From positions 1 through 5,853 of the forward strand of contig JASHWW010000067.1 in NCBI GenBank assembly GCA_030043855.1: 5,853 nucleotides of DNA. The letters run 5' to 3'. This document shows, piece after piece, positions 1-5,478 of this stretch. The stretch comes from Thermoplasmata archaeon (GTDB lineage: Archaea > Thermoplasmatota > Thermoplasmata > Lutacidiplasmatales > UBA184). Below the pieces are notes generated by a model. It saw only the letters and a list, made by a program, of their open reading frames with translations. It was not told where the DNA came from and did not search any database. The position numbers and the translations under genes are program-made. Positions within the stretch are counted from its first letter, which is position 1. Each line of letters opens with the position of its first letter.

Positions 1-314
1 AGGTGTTCCGCCCGCTCGCCGCCCGCGGGCGCCGCCGGGTCCGCAATCCCCCGGGGCTGCTCACCGAGGCGCTGCGCGTCGCGGTCCGGGAGATGGTGGC
101 GAACGGCGGCGGCCTGCTGGAAGTCGACGGCGAGGAGGATCTCGGGTCGCTCGCGCTCGTCGAGTCGCTTCCCGCCGGAGCGACCGTTATATACGGCATC
201 CCAGGTGAGGGGGTCTCCTTCGTCCGCGTCGATGCGGTCGCGAAGGAACACGTGCGGCATCTGATCGCGCAAATGGAAGTTCGGAGGATCCCCGATGGAG
301 ATCACGATCGTTGA
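1..314 (+). CDS. GTP-dependent dephospho-CoA kinase (DUF359), C-terminal part, cut by window edge
   Basis: This is the C-terminal part of the archaeal DUF359 family, which phosphorylates dephospho-CoA with GTP in the last step of coenzyme A synthesis in the cytoplasm. The frame is open to the left edge. Counting from base 3, the visible 103 residues hold the family signatures RNPPG (14-18), VDGEEDL (41-47) and VIYGIPGEGV (62-71), then a short C-terminal helix. Family members are about 170 residues long, so roughly the first 70 residues lie outside the window. The GTG at base 3 is therefore unlikely to be the true start. The stop overlaps rpS24e by 20 bases, which indicates translational coupling, and DUF359 next to rpS24e is a known archaeal arrangement. 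The identity is read from motifs and synteny together, and I see no credible alternative. Confidence 0.9.
   Translation, partial: VFRPLAARGRRRVRNPPGLLTEALRVAVREMVANGGGLLEVDGEEDLGSLALVESLPAGATVIYGIPGEGVSFVRVDAVAKEHVRHLIAQMEVRRIPDGDHDR
187..193 (+). promoter_or_regulatory. Candidate internal TATA box inside the DUF359 gene
   Basis: TTATATA sits in an otherwise GC-rich coding stretch and matches the archaeal TATA consensus well. It is made by the codons GTT-ATA-TAC for Val-Ile-Tyr. Every Ile codon I checked in the downstream plus-strand genes is ATC, so the ATA is out of character. A transcript starting about 26 bases downstream would have a leader of roughly 75 bases before rpS24e. The VIYG peptide is itself conserved in the family, so the match could be coincidental. 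No clear BRE is visible. Confidence 0.35.
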
Positions 315-663
315 GGAGCGGCCGAATCCGCTGCTCCACCGCTCGGAAGTGCGGTTCGAGGTCGCCCACGCCACCGCCGCGACCCCCACGCGCGAGCAGG
401 TCCGCGCCGAGCTCGCGAAGCTCGTGAAGGCGCCGAAGGACCGCGTCATCGTCGAGCGGATGCGCGCGCGGTACGGCACGGCCGTCACCCGCGGCGACGC
501 GCACGTCTACGAAACCGCCGAGAGCGCGAAGGCGACCGAGCGGGCCCACATCCTGGTCCGCAACGGATTGAAGGAGAAGGTCGCCAAGGGCCCGGCCGCG
601 CCGGCCGCCGCGCCCGAGGCGCCGGCCGCCCCGGCGGCCCCTCCCGCTGAGAAGAAGGAGTGA
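295..663 (+). CDS. rps24e: 30S ribosomal protein S24e
   Basis: This is a small-subunit ribosomal protein of the archaeal/eukaryotic S24e family. The family pattern is clear: MEITIVEERPNPLLHRSEV (1-19), the turn AATPTREQVRAEL (28-40), the core DRVIVERMRARYGT (49-62) and GDAHVYE (67-73). A strong Shine-Dalgarno GGAGG (283-287) lies seven bases before the ATG and fixes the start inside the end of the DUF359 gene. The protein has 122 residues, against about 100 in most archaea. The excess is a low-complexity Ala/Pro tail from about residue 98, ending in PPAEKKE. The stop lies five bases before the chosen rpS27ae start, so the two genes are almost certainly co-transcribed. The tail is probably disordered and may lie on the ribosome surface; its role is unknown. 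Confidence 0.96.
   Translation: MEITIVEERPNPLLHRSEVRFEVAHATAATPTREQVRAELAKLVKAPKDRVIVERMRARYGTAVTRGDAHVYETAESAKATERAHILVRNGLKEKVAKGPAAPAAAPEAPAAPAAPPAEKKE
657..660 (+). promoter_or_regulatory. Shine-Dalgarno site that selects the rpS27ae start
   Basis: GGAG at the end of the rpS24e coding sequence lies eight bases before the GTG at 669. The other in-frame GTG, at 660, overlaps this motif and has nothing at the right distance upstream. The later start also gives the usual archaeal N-terminus. Confidence 0.55.
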
Positions 664-668
664 CCGGC

Positions 669-860
669 GTGGCCAAGGCGCGGGTCGGCCTCTACGAGGC
701 CAAGGGAGAGACGCTCGCCCGGACCCACAAGTCGTGCCCCAAGTGCGGGCCCGGCACGTTCCTCGCCGAGCACGCGAACCGCCGGTCGTGCGGCCGGTGC
801 GGCTACTCCGAGTCGAAGGCTCCCGCCCCGACGAAGTCGAAGGGCGGGAAGTCGTCGTAG
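669..860 (+). CDS. rps27ae: 30S ribosomal protein S27ae (zinc ribbon)
   Basis: This short small-subunit ribosomal protein binds one zinc ion. With the GTG start at 669 it has 63 residues. The four zinc ligands are C23 and C26 (CPKCGPGTF) and C41 and C44 (CGRCGY), separated by the typical LAEHANRRS segment. Archaeal members are about 50-60 residues and unfused, unlike the eukaryotic ubiquitin fusion. The tail after residue 47 is rich in Lys, Ser, Ala and Pro, which is slightly longer than usual. The gene follows rpS24e directly. In several euryarchaea rpS27ae is followed by the kae1/bud32 genes; here a methyltransferase takes that place after 45 bases. Confidence 0.95.
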   Translation: MAKARVGLYEAKGETLARTHKSCPKCGPGTFLAEHANRRSCGRCGYSESKAPAPTKSKGGKSS

Positions 861-905
861 TCGCCTCGATCGTGCCGGGTTCCCGGCCGGATCCCGTTCC
901 GCGCG

Positions 906-1697
906 ATGGTCGATCGTTCGCGACGCACGGTGTTCGGGGAGGACGCCGAACGGTACGACCGGGCGCGGCCAGGGTACCCTCGCGAACTGTTCTCGGAGGT
1001 GTCGACGATCCTCGCCGACCTCGCCGGGGGCCGGTTCCTCGAGGTCGGCTGCGGCACGGGGCAGGCGACCCGCGGATTGCTGGAACTCGGGTACCGGGTC
1101 GACGCGGTCGAGCTGAGCCCTTCGCTGGCAACGGTCGCCGAGCGCCACCTCGAGGGCACGGGCCGGTTCCGGGTGACGGTCGGGCCGTTCGAGACGTGGA
1201 CCGCCCCCGCCGAACGGTACGATGCGGTCGTCGCCGCGAACGCCTTCCATTGGGTCGATCCCGCGGTCCGCTATGCGCGCGCCGCGGCGGCGCTCCGGCC
1301 GGGCGGCGCCCTCGTCCTGATCGAGACGCACCACGTGGCCGGCGGCGACCGAGCGTTCTTCGAACGGTCGCAGGTCTGCTACGAGGCGCACTGGCCCGGG
1401 ATCGTTCCCGGGTTCCGGTTGCCCGAAGCGGAGGCCGTCCCGCGCGGCTGGTCCGACCTCGACGCGTCGGAGAGGTTCGGGGCTCCCGTCGTGCGACGCT
1501 ATCGATGGGAGCGGACCTACCGGACCGCCGAGTACCTCGACCTGCTCCGCACCTACTCCGACCACGGGAGCCTCGCGCCGGACCATCGGGAGCGACTGCT
1601 CGCGTGTCTGGAGCGGACCCTCGACACCGAGTTCGGCGGTCGCGTGCGCAAAGCGCACCTCACGGAGTTGCTCGTGGCCCGCTGCCGCTCGCCGTAA
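906..1697 (+). CDS. Class I SAM-dependent methyltransferase, substrate unknown
   Basis: This 263-residue Rossmann-fold protein should transfer a methyl group from S-adenosylmethionine. Motif I is LEVGCGTGQ (45-53). The acidic residue E69 in VELS ends the second strand and would bind the ribose. The post-motif strand ends in NAFHWV (112-117), followed by LRPGGAL (130-136). The leader FGEDAERYDRARPGYP (10-25) is common in Methyltransf_11/25-type small-molecule methyltransferases that carry a C-terminal cap like the one here, including the YRWERTY and LLRTYSDH segments. The sequence does not reveal the substrate. ATG 906 is the first possible start in the frame. It has no convincing Shine-Dalgarno and no TATA box 26-31 bases upstream, so the gene may be read through from the ribosomal genes 45 bases away. 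The GTG at 930 is an alternative start. Confidence 0.88.
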   Translation: MVDRSRRTVFGEDAERYDRARPGYPRELFSEVSTILADLAGGRFLEVGCGTGQATRGLLELGYRVDAVELSPSLATVAERHLEGTGRFRVTVGPFETWTAPAERYDAVVAANAFHWVDPAVRYARAAAALRPGGALVLIETHHVAGGDRAFFERSQVCYEAHWPGIVPGFRLPEAEAVPRGWSDLDASERFGAPVVRRYRWERTYRTAEYLDLLRTYSDHGSLAPDHRERLLACLERTLDTEFGGRVRKAHLTELLVARCRSP

Positions 1698-1771
1698 CCG
1701 GCTCCCGTCGCGCCCCCGGGGACCCCGAAGCGTCCATCTAGGAGGAGGCCCGTCGCAACCTCGTCCGTTCG

Positions 1772-3148
1772 ATGCCTCCGAAGGCGACCCGTGGTGCGAC
1801 CCGCCTCGACCCGACCCGGCGCGACCGCGTGCGTGCCGGCAAGGACCTCCGGGAGCGAGTTCCCCGCTCCCGCCACGCGGAGTGGACCCCGGCGCGCGAC
1901 CGACCGGACCCGATCGAGCAGTTGCGGTCCACGAACGCGGCCCGGGTCGCCGACCTCCTCCCGATCCGGTACGGCCGGATGGCCGAGAGCCCGTTCGCGT
2001 TCCTCCGCGGATCCGCGGGCGTGATGGCGAGCGACCTGGCCACGACCCCGTCGACTGGCCTTCGGGTGCAGCTCGGGGGCGACGCCCACCTGAGCAACTT
2101 CGGCATCTTCGGTACCCCCGAGCGCAACGAGGTCTTCGACCTGAACGACTTCGACGAAACGCTCCCCGGTCCGTGGGAGTGGGACGTGAAGCGGCTCGCC
2201 ACGAGTTTGGCGTCCGCCGCCCGGAGCCACGGACTCGGCCGCGCCTGGGGTCGTCGGGCCGCGCGGGCCGCGGTGCGGTCGTACCGGGAGGCCATGCTCC
2301 GCTACGCCCCGCTGCGGTACGTGGACATCTGGTACTCCCGGCTCGACGCGGGCGACGTCTCCCGGCAGGTCGCGCGTCAGGGCCGCAAGCTGATCGGCCG
2401 GTACGCCCGGGCCGCGCGGAGCCGCACGTCCCTCCACGTCTTCCCCCGACTGGCGCGACCCGTGGGCGGTGGTTACCGGATCCGCGACGACCCGCCGCTG
2501 ATCGTGCACTATCCCGATCGCAGCGAGCTCGACCTGACGCACACCCTCTTCGACGAGTATCTCGCGGGTCTTCCGGAGGAGCGACGGCTCCTCCTGGACC
2601 GGTACCACCCGGTCGATGTCGCGCAGAAGGTCGTCGGCGTCGGGAGCGTGGGCACCCGGTGCGCGATCCTCCTGTTGCTCGGCGACCGCGACACGGACGA
2701 TCCGCTGTTCCTGCAGGTCAAGGAGGCGCTCCCGTCGGCGCTCGAGCCGTACGCCGGAGCGAGCCCGTACGCGAATCATGCGCAGCGCGTCGTCGTCGGG
2801 CAGCACCTGATCCAGCAGACGAGCGACAGCCTCCTCGGGTGGGGATCGATCCGCCGCCGCGACTTCTACGTCCGGCAGCTGCGGGATTGGAAGTTCACGG
2901 CCGACCCGGCGTCCATGGGCCCGAAGGCGCTGCTCGGACACGGCGAGCTGTGCGGGGCGGCCCTGGCGCGCGCGCACGCCCGCACGGGGGACCCGGCGGC
3001 GATCGCGGGGTACCTCGGTACGAAGGACACGTTCGACCGCGCGGTCGCGCAGTTCGCGGACGCCTACGCGAGCCAGGTGGACCGGGACTACCGCGAGCTC
3101 CTCCGCGCGATCCGTTCGGGACGGGTCCGCGCCCGTCGCAACGCCTAG
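1772..3148 (+). CDS. DUF2252 family protein, kinase/APH-like motifs in permuted order
   Basis: This is a full-length (458 residues) member of the uncharacterised DUF2252 family. N-terminal family signatures are GKDLRERVPR (23-32), PIRYGRMAESPFAFLRG (64-80) and VMASDLA (84-90). Next comes GDAHLSNFG (103-111), which resembles the catalytic loop of aminoglycoside phosphotransferases (D104 as base, N109 as metal ligand). DLNDFDE (123-129) resembles their metal-binding DFD segment, and WDVKRLA (137-143) the Asp that follows. Further on are GVGSVG (289-294), LQVKEA with K317, a hinge-like FYVRQLRDWK (365-374) and CGAALARAHA (394-403), resembling the nucleotide lobe and the helix that normally precedes the catalytic loop. 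A phosphotransferase activity is my inference; no substrate is visible. ATG 1772 is the first start after an in-frame stop at 1739, and it gives the normal family N-terminus. A purine tract at 1741-1748 lies too far upstream to be a normal ribosome site. The family is best known from bacteria, so transfer into this archaeon is possible. Confidence 0.92.
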   Translation: MPPKATRGATRLDPTRRDRVRAGKDLRERVPRSRHAEWTPARDRPDPIEQLRSTNAARVADLLPIRYGRMAESPFAFLRGSAGVMASDLATTPSTGLRVQLGGDAHLSNFGIFGTPERNEVFDLNDFDETLPGPWEWDVKRLATSLASAARSHGLGRAWGRRAARAAVRSYREAMLRYAPLRYVDIWYSRLDAGDVSRQVARQGRKLIGRYARAARSRTSLHVFPRLARPVGGGYRIRDDPPLIVHYPDRSELDLTHTLFDEYLAGLPEERRLLLDRYHPVDVAQKVVGVGSVGTRCAILLLLGDRDTDDPLFLQVKEALPSALEPYAGASPYANHAQRVVVGQHLIQQTSDSLLGWGSIRRRDFYVRQLRDWKFTADPASMGPKALLGHGELCGAALARAHARTGDPAAIAGYLGTKDTFDRAVAQFADAYASQVDRDYRELLRAIRSGRVRARRNA

Positions 3149-3173
3149 CGAGCGGCGAGCCCCCGAGGGCGCC

Positions 3174-3749
3174 CTACGTCAGATACCACGACCACGCGAA
3201 GATCAGCACGACGGTCCACAGGGCGATGAACGCGACCGGGAGGATCTCGGTGAGGCGGGAGGGGTCGAGACGGTCCATCCACGAGATCTCGCGGCTCCGC
3301 GCGAATCGCCGGTCGTGGACGTGGTACGGTTGCAGCAGGTTCACGGTGACGACCTCCTTCGACCGGAGCGTCACTCCGCCGGGAAGGTCGCCCGCGAGCG
3401 GCGGTTCCTCCTCCTCGAGCCGGCGCGCGGCCTCGCGCCAGAGCGCCTGGGCGTCGTTGGTCCGATGGAGCAGGACGGCCCAGACGAACGAGATCAGGAG
3501 CCCCAGCGCGGCGAGATACGTGGCGATCGTTGCGAGCACGAAGCGCTGACTGGAGAGGTCGGCGATCGCTACGACGACGCCGGTGATGAGGACACTGCCG
3601 ACCGCGGCGTAGTAGGACGTTCGGCCGAGAGCGAGTTGCCCCTCCTCGGCCGCGAGACGCTCGTATTTGTCGTGCAACCACTTCCGTTCCTCGGGCGTGA
3701 GGACGGTCGGGGATCGGCTCGGGTCCGGAGCGGCGGGGGACGGGGACAC
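3174..3749 (-). CDS. Three-helix membrane protein, function unknown
   Basis: I do not recognise a named family with confidence. From the GTG at 3749 the protein has 191 residues. A Pro/Ser-rich start is followed by a charged, probably helical segment (about 18-42), two close transmembrane helices (about 45-65 and 70-94), a cytoplasm-like stretch with RTNDAQALWREAARRLEEEE (96-115), a polar region with SREISWMDRL (152-161), and a C-terminal transmembrane helix (about 167-189) ending in WSWYLT. This order loosely recalls RipA-type or SLATT-like small membrane proteins, where a helix with a conserved Trp follows a two-helix hairpin, but the resemblance is weak. The frame stays open to a TTG at 3860. 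That extension would be poly-Gly from a CCG repeat and lies upstream of the promoter-like island, so I prefer GTG 3749. The gene converges on DUF2252 with a 25-base gap. Confidence 0.75.
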   Translation of the reverse strand: MSPSPAAPDPSRSPTVLTPEERKWLHDKYERLAAEEGQLALGRTSYYAAVGSVLITGVVVAIADLSSQRFVLATIATYLAALGLLISFVWAVLLHRTNDAQALWREAARRLEEEEPPLAGDLPGGVTLRSKEVVTVNLLQPYHVHDRRFARSREISWMDRLDPSRLTEILPVAFIALWTVVLIFAWSWYLT

Positions 3750-3774
3750 CGTCGGCCGCAGGGACCCTCCCTCG

Positions 3775-3780
3775 TAAAAT
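3775..3780 (-). promoter_or_regulatory. TATA-like box of the membrane protein gene
   Basis: On the minus strand ATTTTA is an isolated AT-rich island in GC-rich sequence. It spans about 26-31 bases before the GTG at 3749, the normal distance from an archaeal TATA box to the transcription start. Transcription would then begin at or next to the start codon, giving a leaderless message. This supports the shorter protein start. Confidence 0.5.
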
Positions 3781-3834
3781 CGTTGCCGTGCAGGCGGATC
3801 GGATCCGCCGGACCTGGGGGCCGTCCGTGCGCGA

Positions 3835-3852
3835 CCGCCGCCGCCGCCGCCG
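3835..3852. repeat. CCG trinucleotide repeat, six units
   Basis: Six perfect CCG units lie in the spacer between the membrane protein and the tRNA. On the minus strand they would encode poly-Gly if the membrane protein began at the far-upstream TTG, which argues against that start. No function is apparent. Confidence 0.8.
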
Positions 3853-3900
3853 GCACACAAATCGTATGAGGCGAAATCGCTGGGGCGAGGTGTCCCCCGC

Positions 3901-3974
3901 GGGCCCGTAGTATAGCTTGGATATCACGGAGGCCTCCGGAGCCTCAAACCCGGGTTCGAATCCCGGCGGGCCCG
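3901..3974 (+). tRNA. tRNA-Arg (anticodon CCG)
   Basis: A complete 74-base tRNA folds by hand. The acceptor arm pairs GGGCCCG (3901-3907) with CGGGCCC (3967-3973), and the discriminator is G at 3974. The anticodon arm GAGGC/GCCTC is perfect and encloses the loop CTCCGGA, giving anticodon CCG, which reads Arg codon CGG. The T arm CCGGG/CCCGG is perfect and holds TTCGAAT. The D arm is weak: GTAT against TCAC pairs only at the first two positions, or GTAT against ATAT with a G-U pair and a shortened loop. The variable loop is only four bases (AAAC). There is no intron and no encoded CCA, so CCA must be added after transcription. A small AT-rich patch at 3873-3878 could be its promoter, but this is weak. 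CGG should be a frequent Arg codon in this GC-rich genome. Confidence 0.9.
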
Positions 3975-3983
3975 TACCACGTT

Positions 3984-4001
3984 CCGGAGAGGACACTCCG
4001 G
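3984..4001 (+). other. Short perfect hairpin just 3' of the tRNA
   Basis: CCGGAG and CTCCGG form a six-base-pair stem around a six-base loop (AGGACA), starting ten bases after the tRNA discriminator. It could mark a 3' processing or transcription-end region. No T-rich tract follows, so it is not a typical archaeal terminator. Short inverted repeats are common by chance in GC-rich DNA. Confidence 0.3.
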
Positions 4002-4128
4002 GCCCGGTATCGAACTCGTCCCGACGTCCCGGATCTCGGCTCTGCGAAGGGCGTCCGATCTCCTGCCTCACGTCCCCCAGGAGGCGGAACCCCCCCACGC
4101 ATGGATGCCGTGGATCGACGCCGCTCGG

Positions 4129-5076
4129 TCAGCCGAGACCGGCCTCGTGGAGCATCTTCCGGGCGGCATCTTCCACCCGGGGAACCGGTCCGAACTGCTT
4201 CGCCTGGAGGGTGGTGTCGGCGATGTACTTCCCGGTGGCGAAGAAGTCGAACATCGCCGAGTAATCCCGCATCGACCGGCTGAACCGAGCGAAGAAGTGG
4301 AGGACGTGCAGCATTCCCGAACCTGCGGGTTTCACCGTCCGTCCGAGCACGGCGGTCAACACCTCCGCGAGCTCCTCCGTGGAGAGGGGGCGGTCGGAGC
4401 CGAGATCGATCCGCTGGTTCAGCCCAATCGACTCTTCGGTCGCCCTCGCGAGAGCCCGAGCCACCTCGTCCGGATGGATGAACGTGATCCGGACCCCCGG
4501 CGGCATCATCCGGAACACCCGGCCTCGGCGGACTCCGCCGGCCAGGAAGCCTCCGGAGTGTCCACCGAGAAAGGCGCCCGGTCGCAGGGCCACGAAGGGG
4601 ACTCCCCGCTGTTCGAGGAGGTCCTCGGTCTCCTTCTTGGCCCAAAAGTGGGGGACCTGGCGGGCGAGGTCGCAGCGCAGGATGCTCAGCAACACGAATC
4701 GCGGTACGGTCTGGCGACGGGCGGCCTCGACGAGGTTCCGATTTCCCTCAAAGTCGGTGCGAAGCGAGTCGCCCTTCTTCCGCTTGGAGTAGCCGATCGC
4801 GCTGGAGACGACGGCGGAGACTCCGCGCATCGCCGGGTCGAGCGACTCCGGCACCAGCATGTCCCCGCGGACCACCTCGACGCCAAGGCCCTCCAGGCGA
4901 GTGGCGTCGCTCCCGGGCCGGACGAGGGCGCGGACCCGCTTCCCGCGCGCCAGAAGCTGGTCGATGACCCGGCCGCCGAGGTCGCCGGTCCCCCCGACGA
5001 CGAGCACCGGCAGGTTCCCCGGCGCTGTCTGTCGGTCGGACGGTGCGTCGCCAACGGGCACGTCGCGTTCGCTCAT
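4129..5076 (-). CDS. NmrA-like / atypical SDR NAD(P)-binding protein
   Basis: This 315-residue protein has an N-terminal Rossmann fold: LPVLVVGGTGDLGGRV (22-37) carries the GxxGxxG dinucleotide loop, R53 in ALVRPGS could contact an NADP phosphate, and GVEVVRGDM (65-73) supplies the conserved Asp72. Then come DFEGNRNLVEAAR (108-120), PRFVLLS (125-131) and KKETEDLLEQRGVPFVALRPGAF (147-169). This is the pattern of the NmrA/ycf39/complex I 39-kDa-like branch of atypical SDRs. The classical YxxxK pair is incomplete, because Phe144 stands where Tyr would be, so ordinary dehydrogenase chemistry is doubtful; binding, sensing or assembly roles are known in this branch. After FIHPDEVA (200-207) the C-terminal third is helical and aromatic, with no clear membrane span. 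The start ATG lies one base after the stop of a possible small upstream ORF, and no promoter is visible directly before it. Confidence 0.87.
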   Translation of the reverse strand: MSERDVPVGDAPSDRQTAPGNLPVLVVGGTGDLGGRVIDQLLARGKRVRALVRPGSDATRLEGLGVEVVRGDMLVPESLDPAMRGVSAVVSSAIGYSKRKKGDSLRTDFEGNRNLVEAARRQTVPRFVLLSILRCDLARQVPHFWAKKETEDLLEQRGVPFVALRPGAFLGGHSGGFLAGGVRRGRVFRMMPPGVRITFIHPDEVARALARATEESIGLNQRIDLGSDRPLSTEELAEVLTAVLGRTVKPAGSGMLHVLHFFARFSRSMRDYSAMFDFFATGKYIADTTLQAKQFGPVPRVEDAARKMLHEAGLG

Positions 5077-5077
5077 C

Positions 5078-5302
5078 CTAGCCCAATGCCGCGGAATCGG
5101 AGCGCGGCTCCCCGAATCCGGAGACGAGGTCCCGGAGGCGCATCTCTCGGGCCATCCGGGCGCGCCGGATCAACGCTGGGGGGGCCGGACGCGAGAACGC
5201 AACGTGAGCCCAGTCGTCGGTCTTCTCCCCGGCCGAGGCGGCAGACCCGGTCGCTCGCTCCCGACCCTTGTTCGCGGCAAGGTCCTCTCCGGGAGGCGCC
5301 AT
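5078..5302 (-). CDS. Possible small protein of 74 residues, unrecognised
   Basis: This tentative gene starts at ATG 5302 and ends in TAG one base before the SDR start codon, as in a coupled pair. An isolated T5 island at 5327-5331 lies 25-29 bases before the ATG, the spacing of a leaderless archaeal promoter. The predicted protein begins MAPPGEDLAANKGRE, has a mid-region KTDDWAHVAF, and ends in a probably helical, Arg-rich segment ALIRRARMAREMRLRDLVSG. About four fifths of codons end in G or C, which fits but does not prove coding in such GC-rich DNA. I know no family for it. The frame stays open far upstream into the neighbouring gene, which is typical of chance ORFs here. If it is not a gene, 5077-5478 is a long leader or spacer; I see nothing else in 5303-5478. 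Confidence 0.3.
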   Translation of the reverse strand: MAPPGEDLAANKGRERATGSAASAGEKTDDWAHVAFSRPAPPALIRRARMAREMRLRDLVSGFGEPRSDSAALG

Positions 5303-5326
5303 AGGCGCTCGCAACCCATCGCCCGC

Positions 5327-5331
5327 AAAAA
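5327..5331 (-). promoter_or_regulatory. Possible T-rich promoter element upstream of the SDR gene
   Basis: TTTTT on the minus strand is the only clear AT-rich island in the 400 bases before the SDR gene. It would place transcription initiation near 5302, at the ATG of the small ORF. It is a poor TATA box (no alternating T/A), so the call rests on position and local contrast. Confidence 0.3.
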
Positions 5332-5478
5332 GGTGGTGGGCGGGGGCCGCGCCGCCCGCCTCGGTTCGGGCCCGATCCCCGATCTCGCGTCGGTCGACAC
5401 GTCGAGCTCGCGGCGCGCGGGTCCCGGTCGGCGGCGACCCAGAACCGAAGGGCGTCGCGGGTCGGGGCGGCCGGCGGA

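Noticed and set aside
507..1658. 383-codon minus-strand open frame
   Set aside because: It is antisense to rpS24e, rpS27ae and the methyltransferase. Composition is Arg/Pro/Gly-rich without any motif, as expected from GC-rich DNA with few stop codons.
1553..2977. 474-codon minus-strand open frame
   Set aside because: Antisense shadow of the methyltransferase end and DUF2252, which both have clear family motifs.
3154..3173. Possible stem between the convergent DUF2252 and membrane protein genes (GGC-GA-GCCC / GGGC-GCC)
   Set aside because: The stem is short and bulged, has no T tract, and such pairing is frequent by chance in GC-rich DNA, so I do not call a terminator.
1882..3549. 555-codon plus-strand open frame
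   Set aside because: Out-of-frame shadow of DUF2252 running into the antisense of the membrane protein; no recognisable domain.
3145..4098. Long minus-strand frame with PPGFEPGFE in its translation
   Set aside because: That peptide is the well-known artefact of translating the antisense of a tRNA T arm. It coincides with the tRNA-Arg at 3901-3974, and the rest overlaps the membrane protein in another frame.
3975..4128. Spacer after the tRNA checked for a second tRNA, because the minus strand contains GAGTTCGATACC
   Set aside because: The bases around this T-loop-like string do not pair as a T stem, and no acceptor or anticodon arm can be built.
4105..5304. 399-codon plus-strand open frame
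   Set aside because: Antisense to the SDR gene, whose Rossmann motifs are unmistakable on the other strand.
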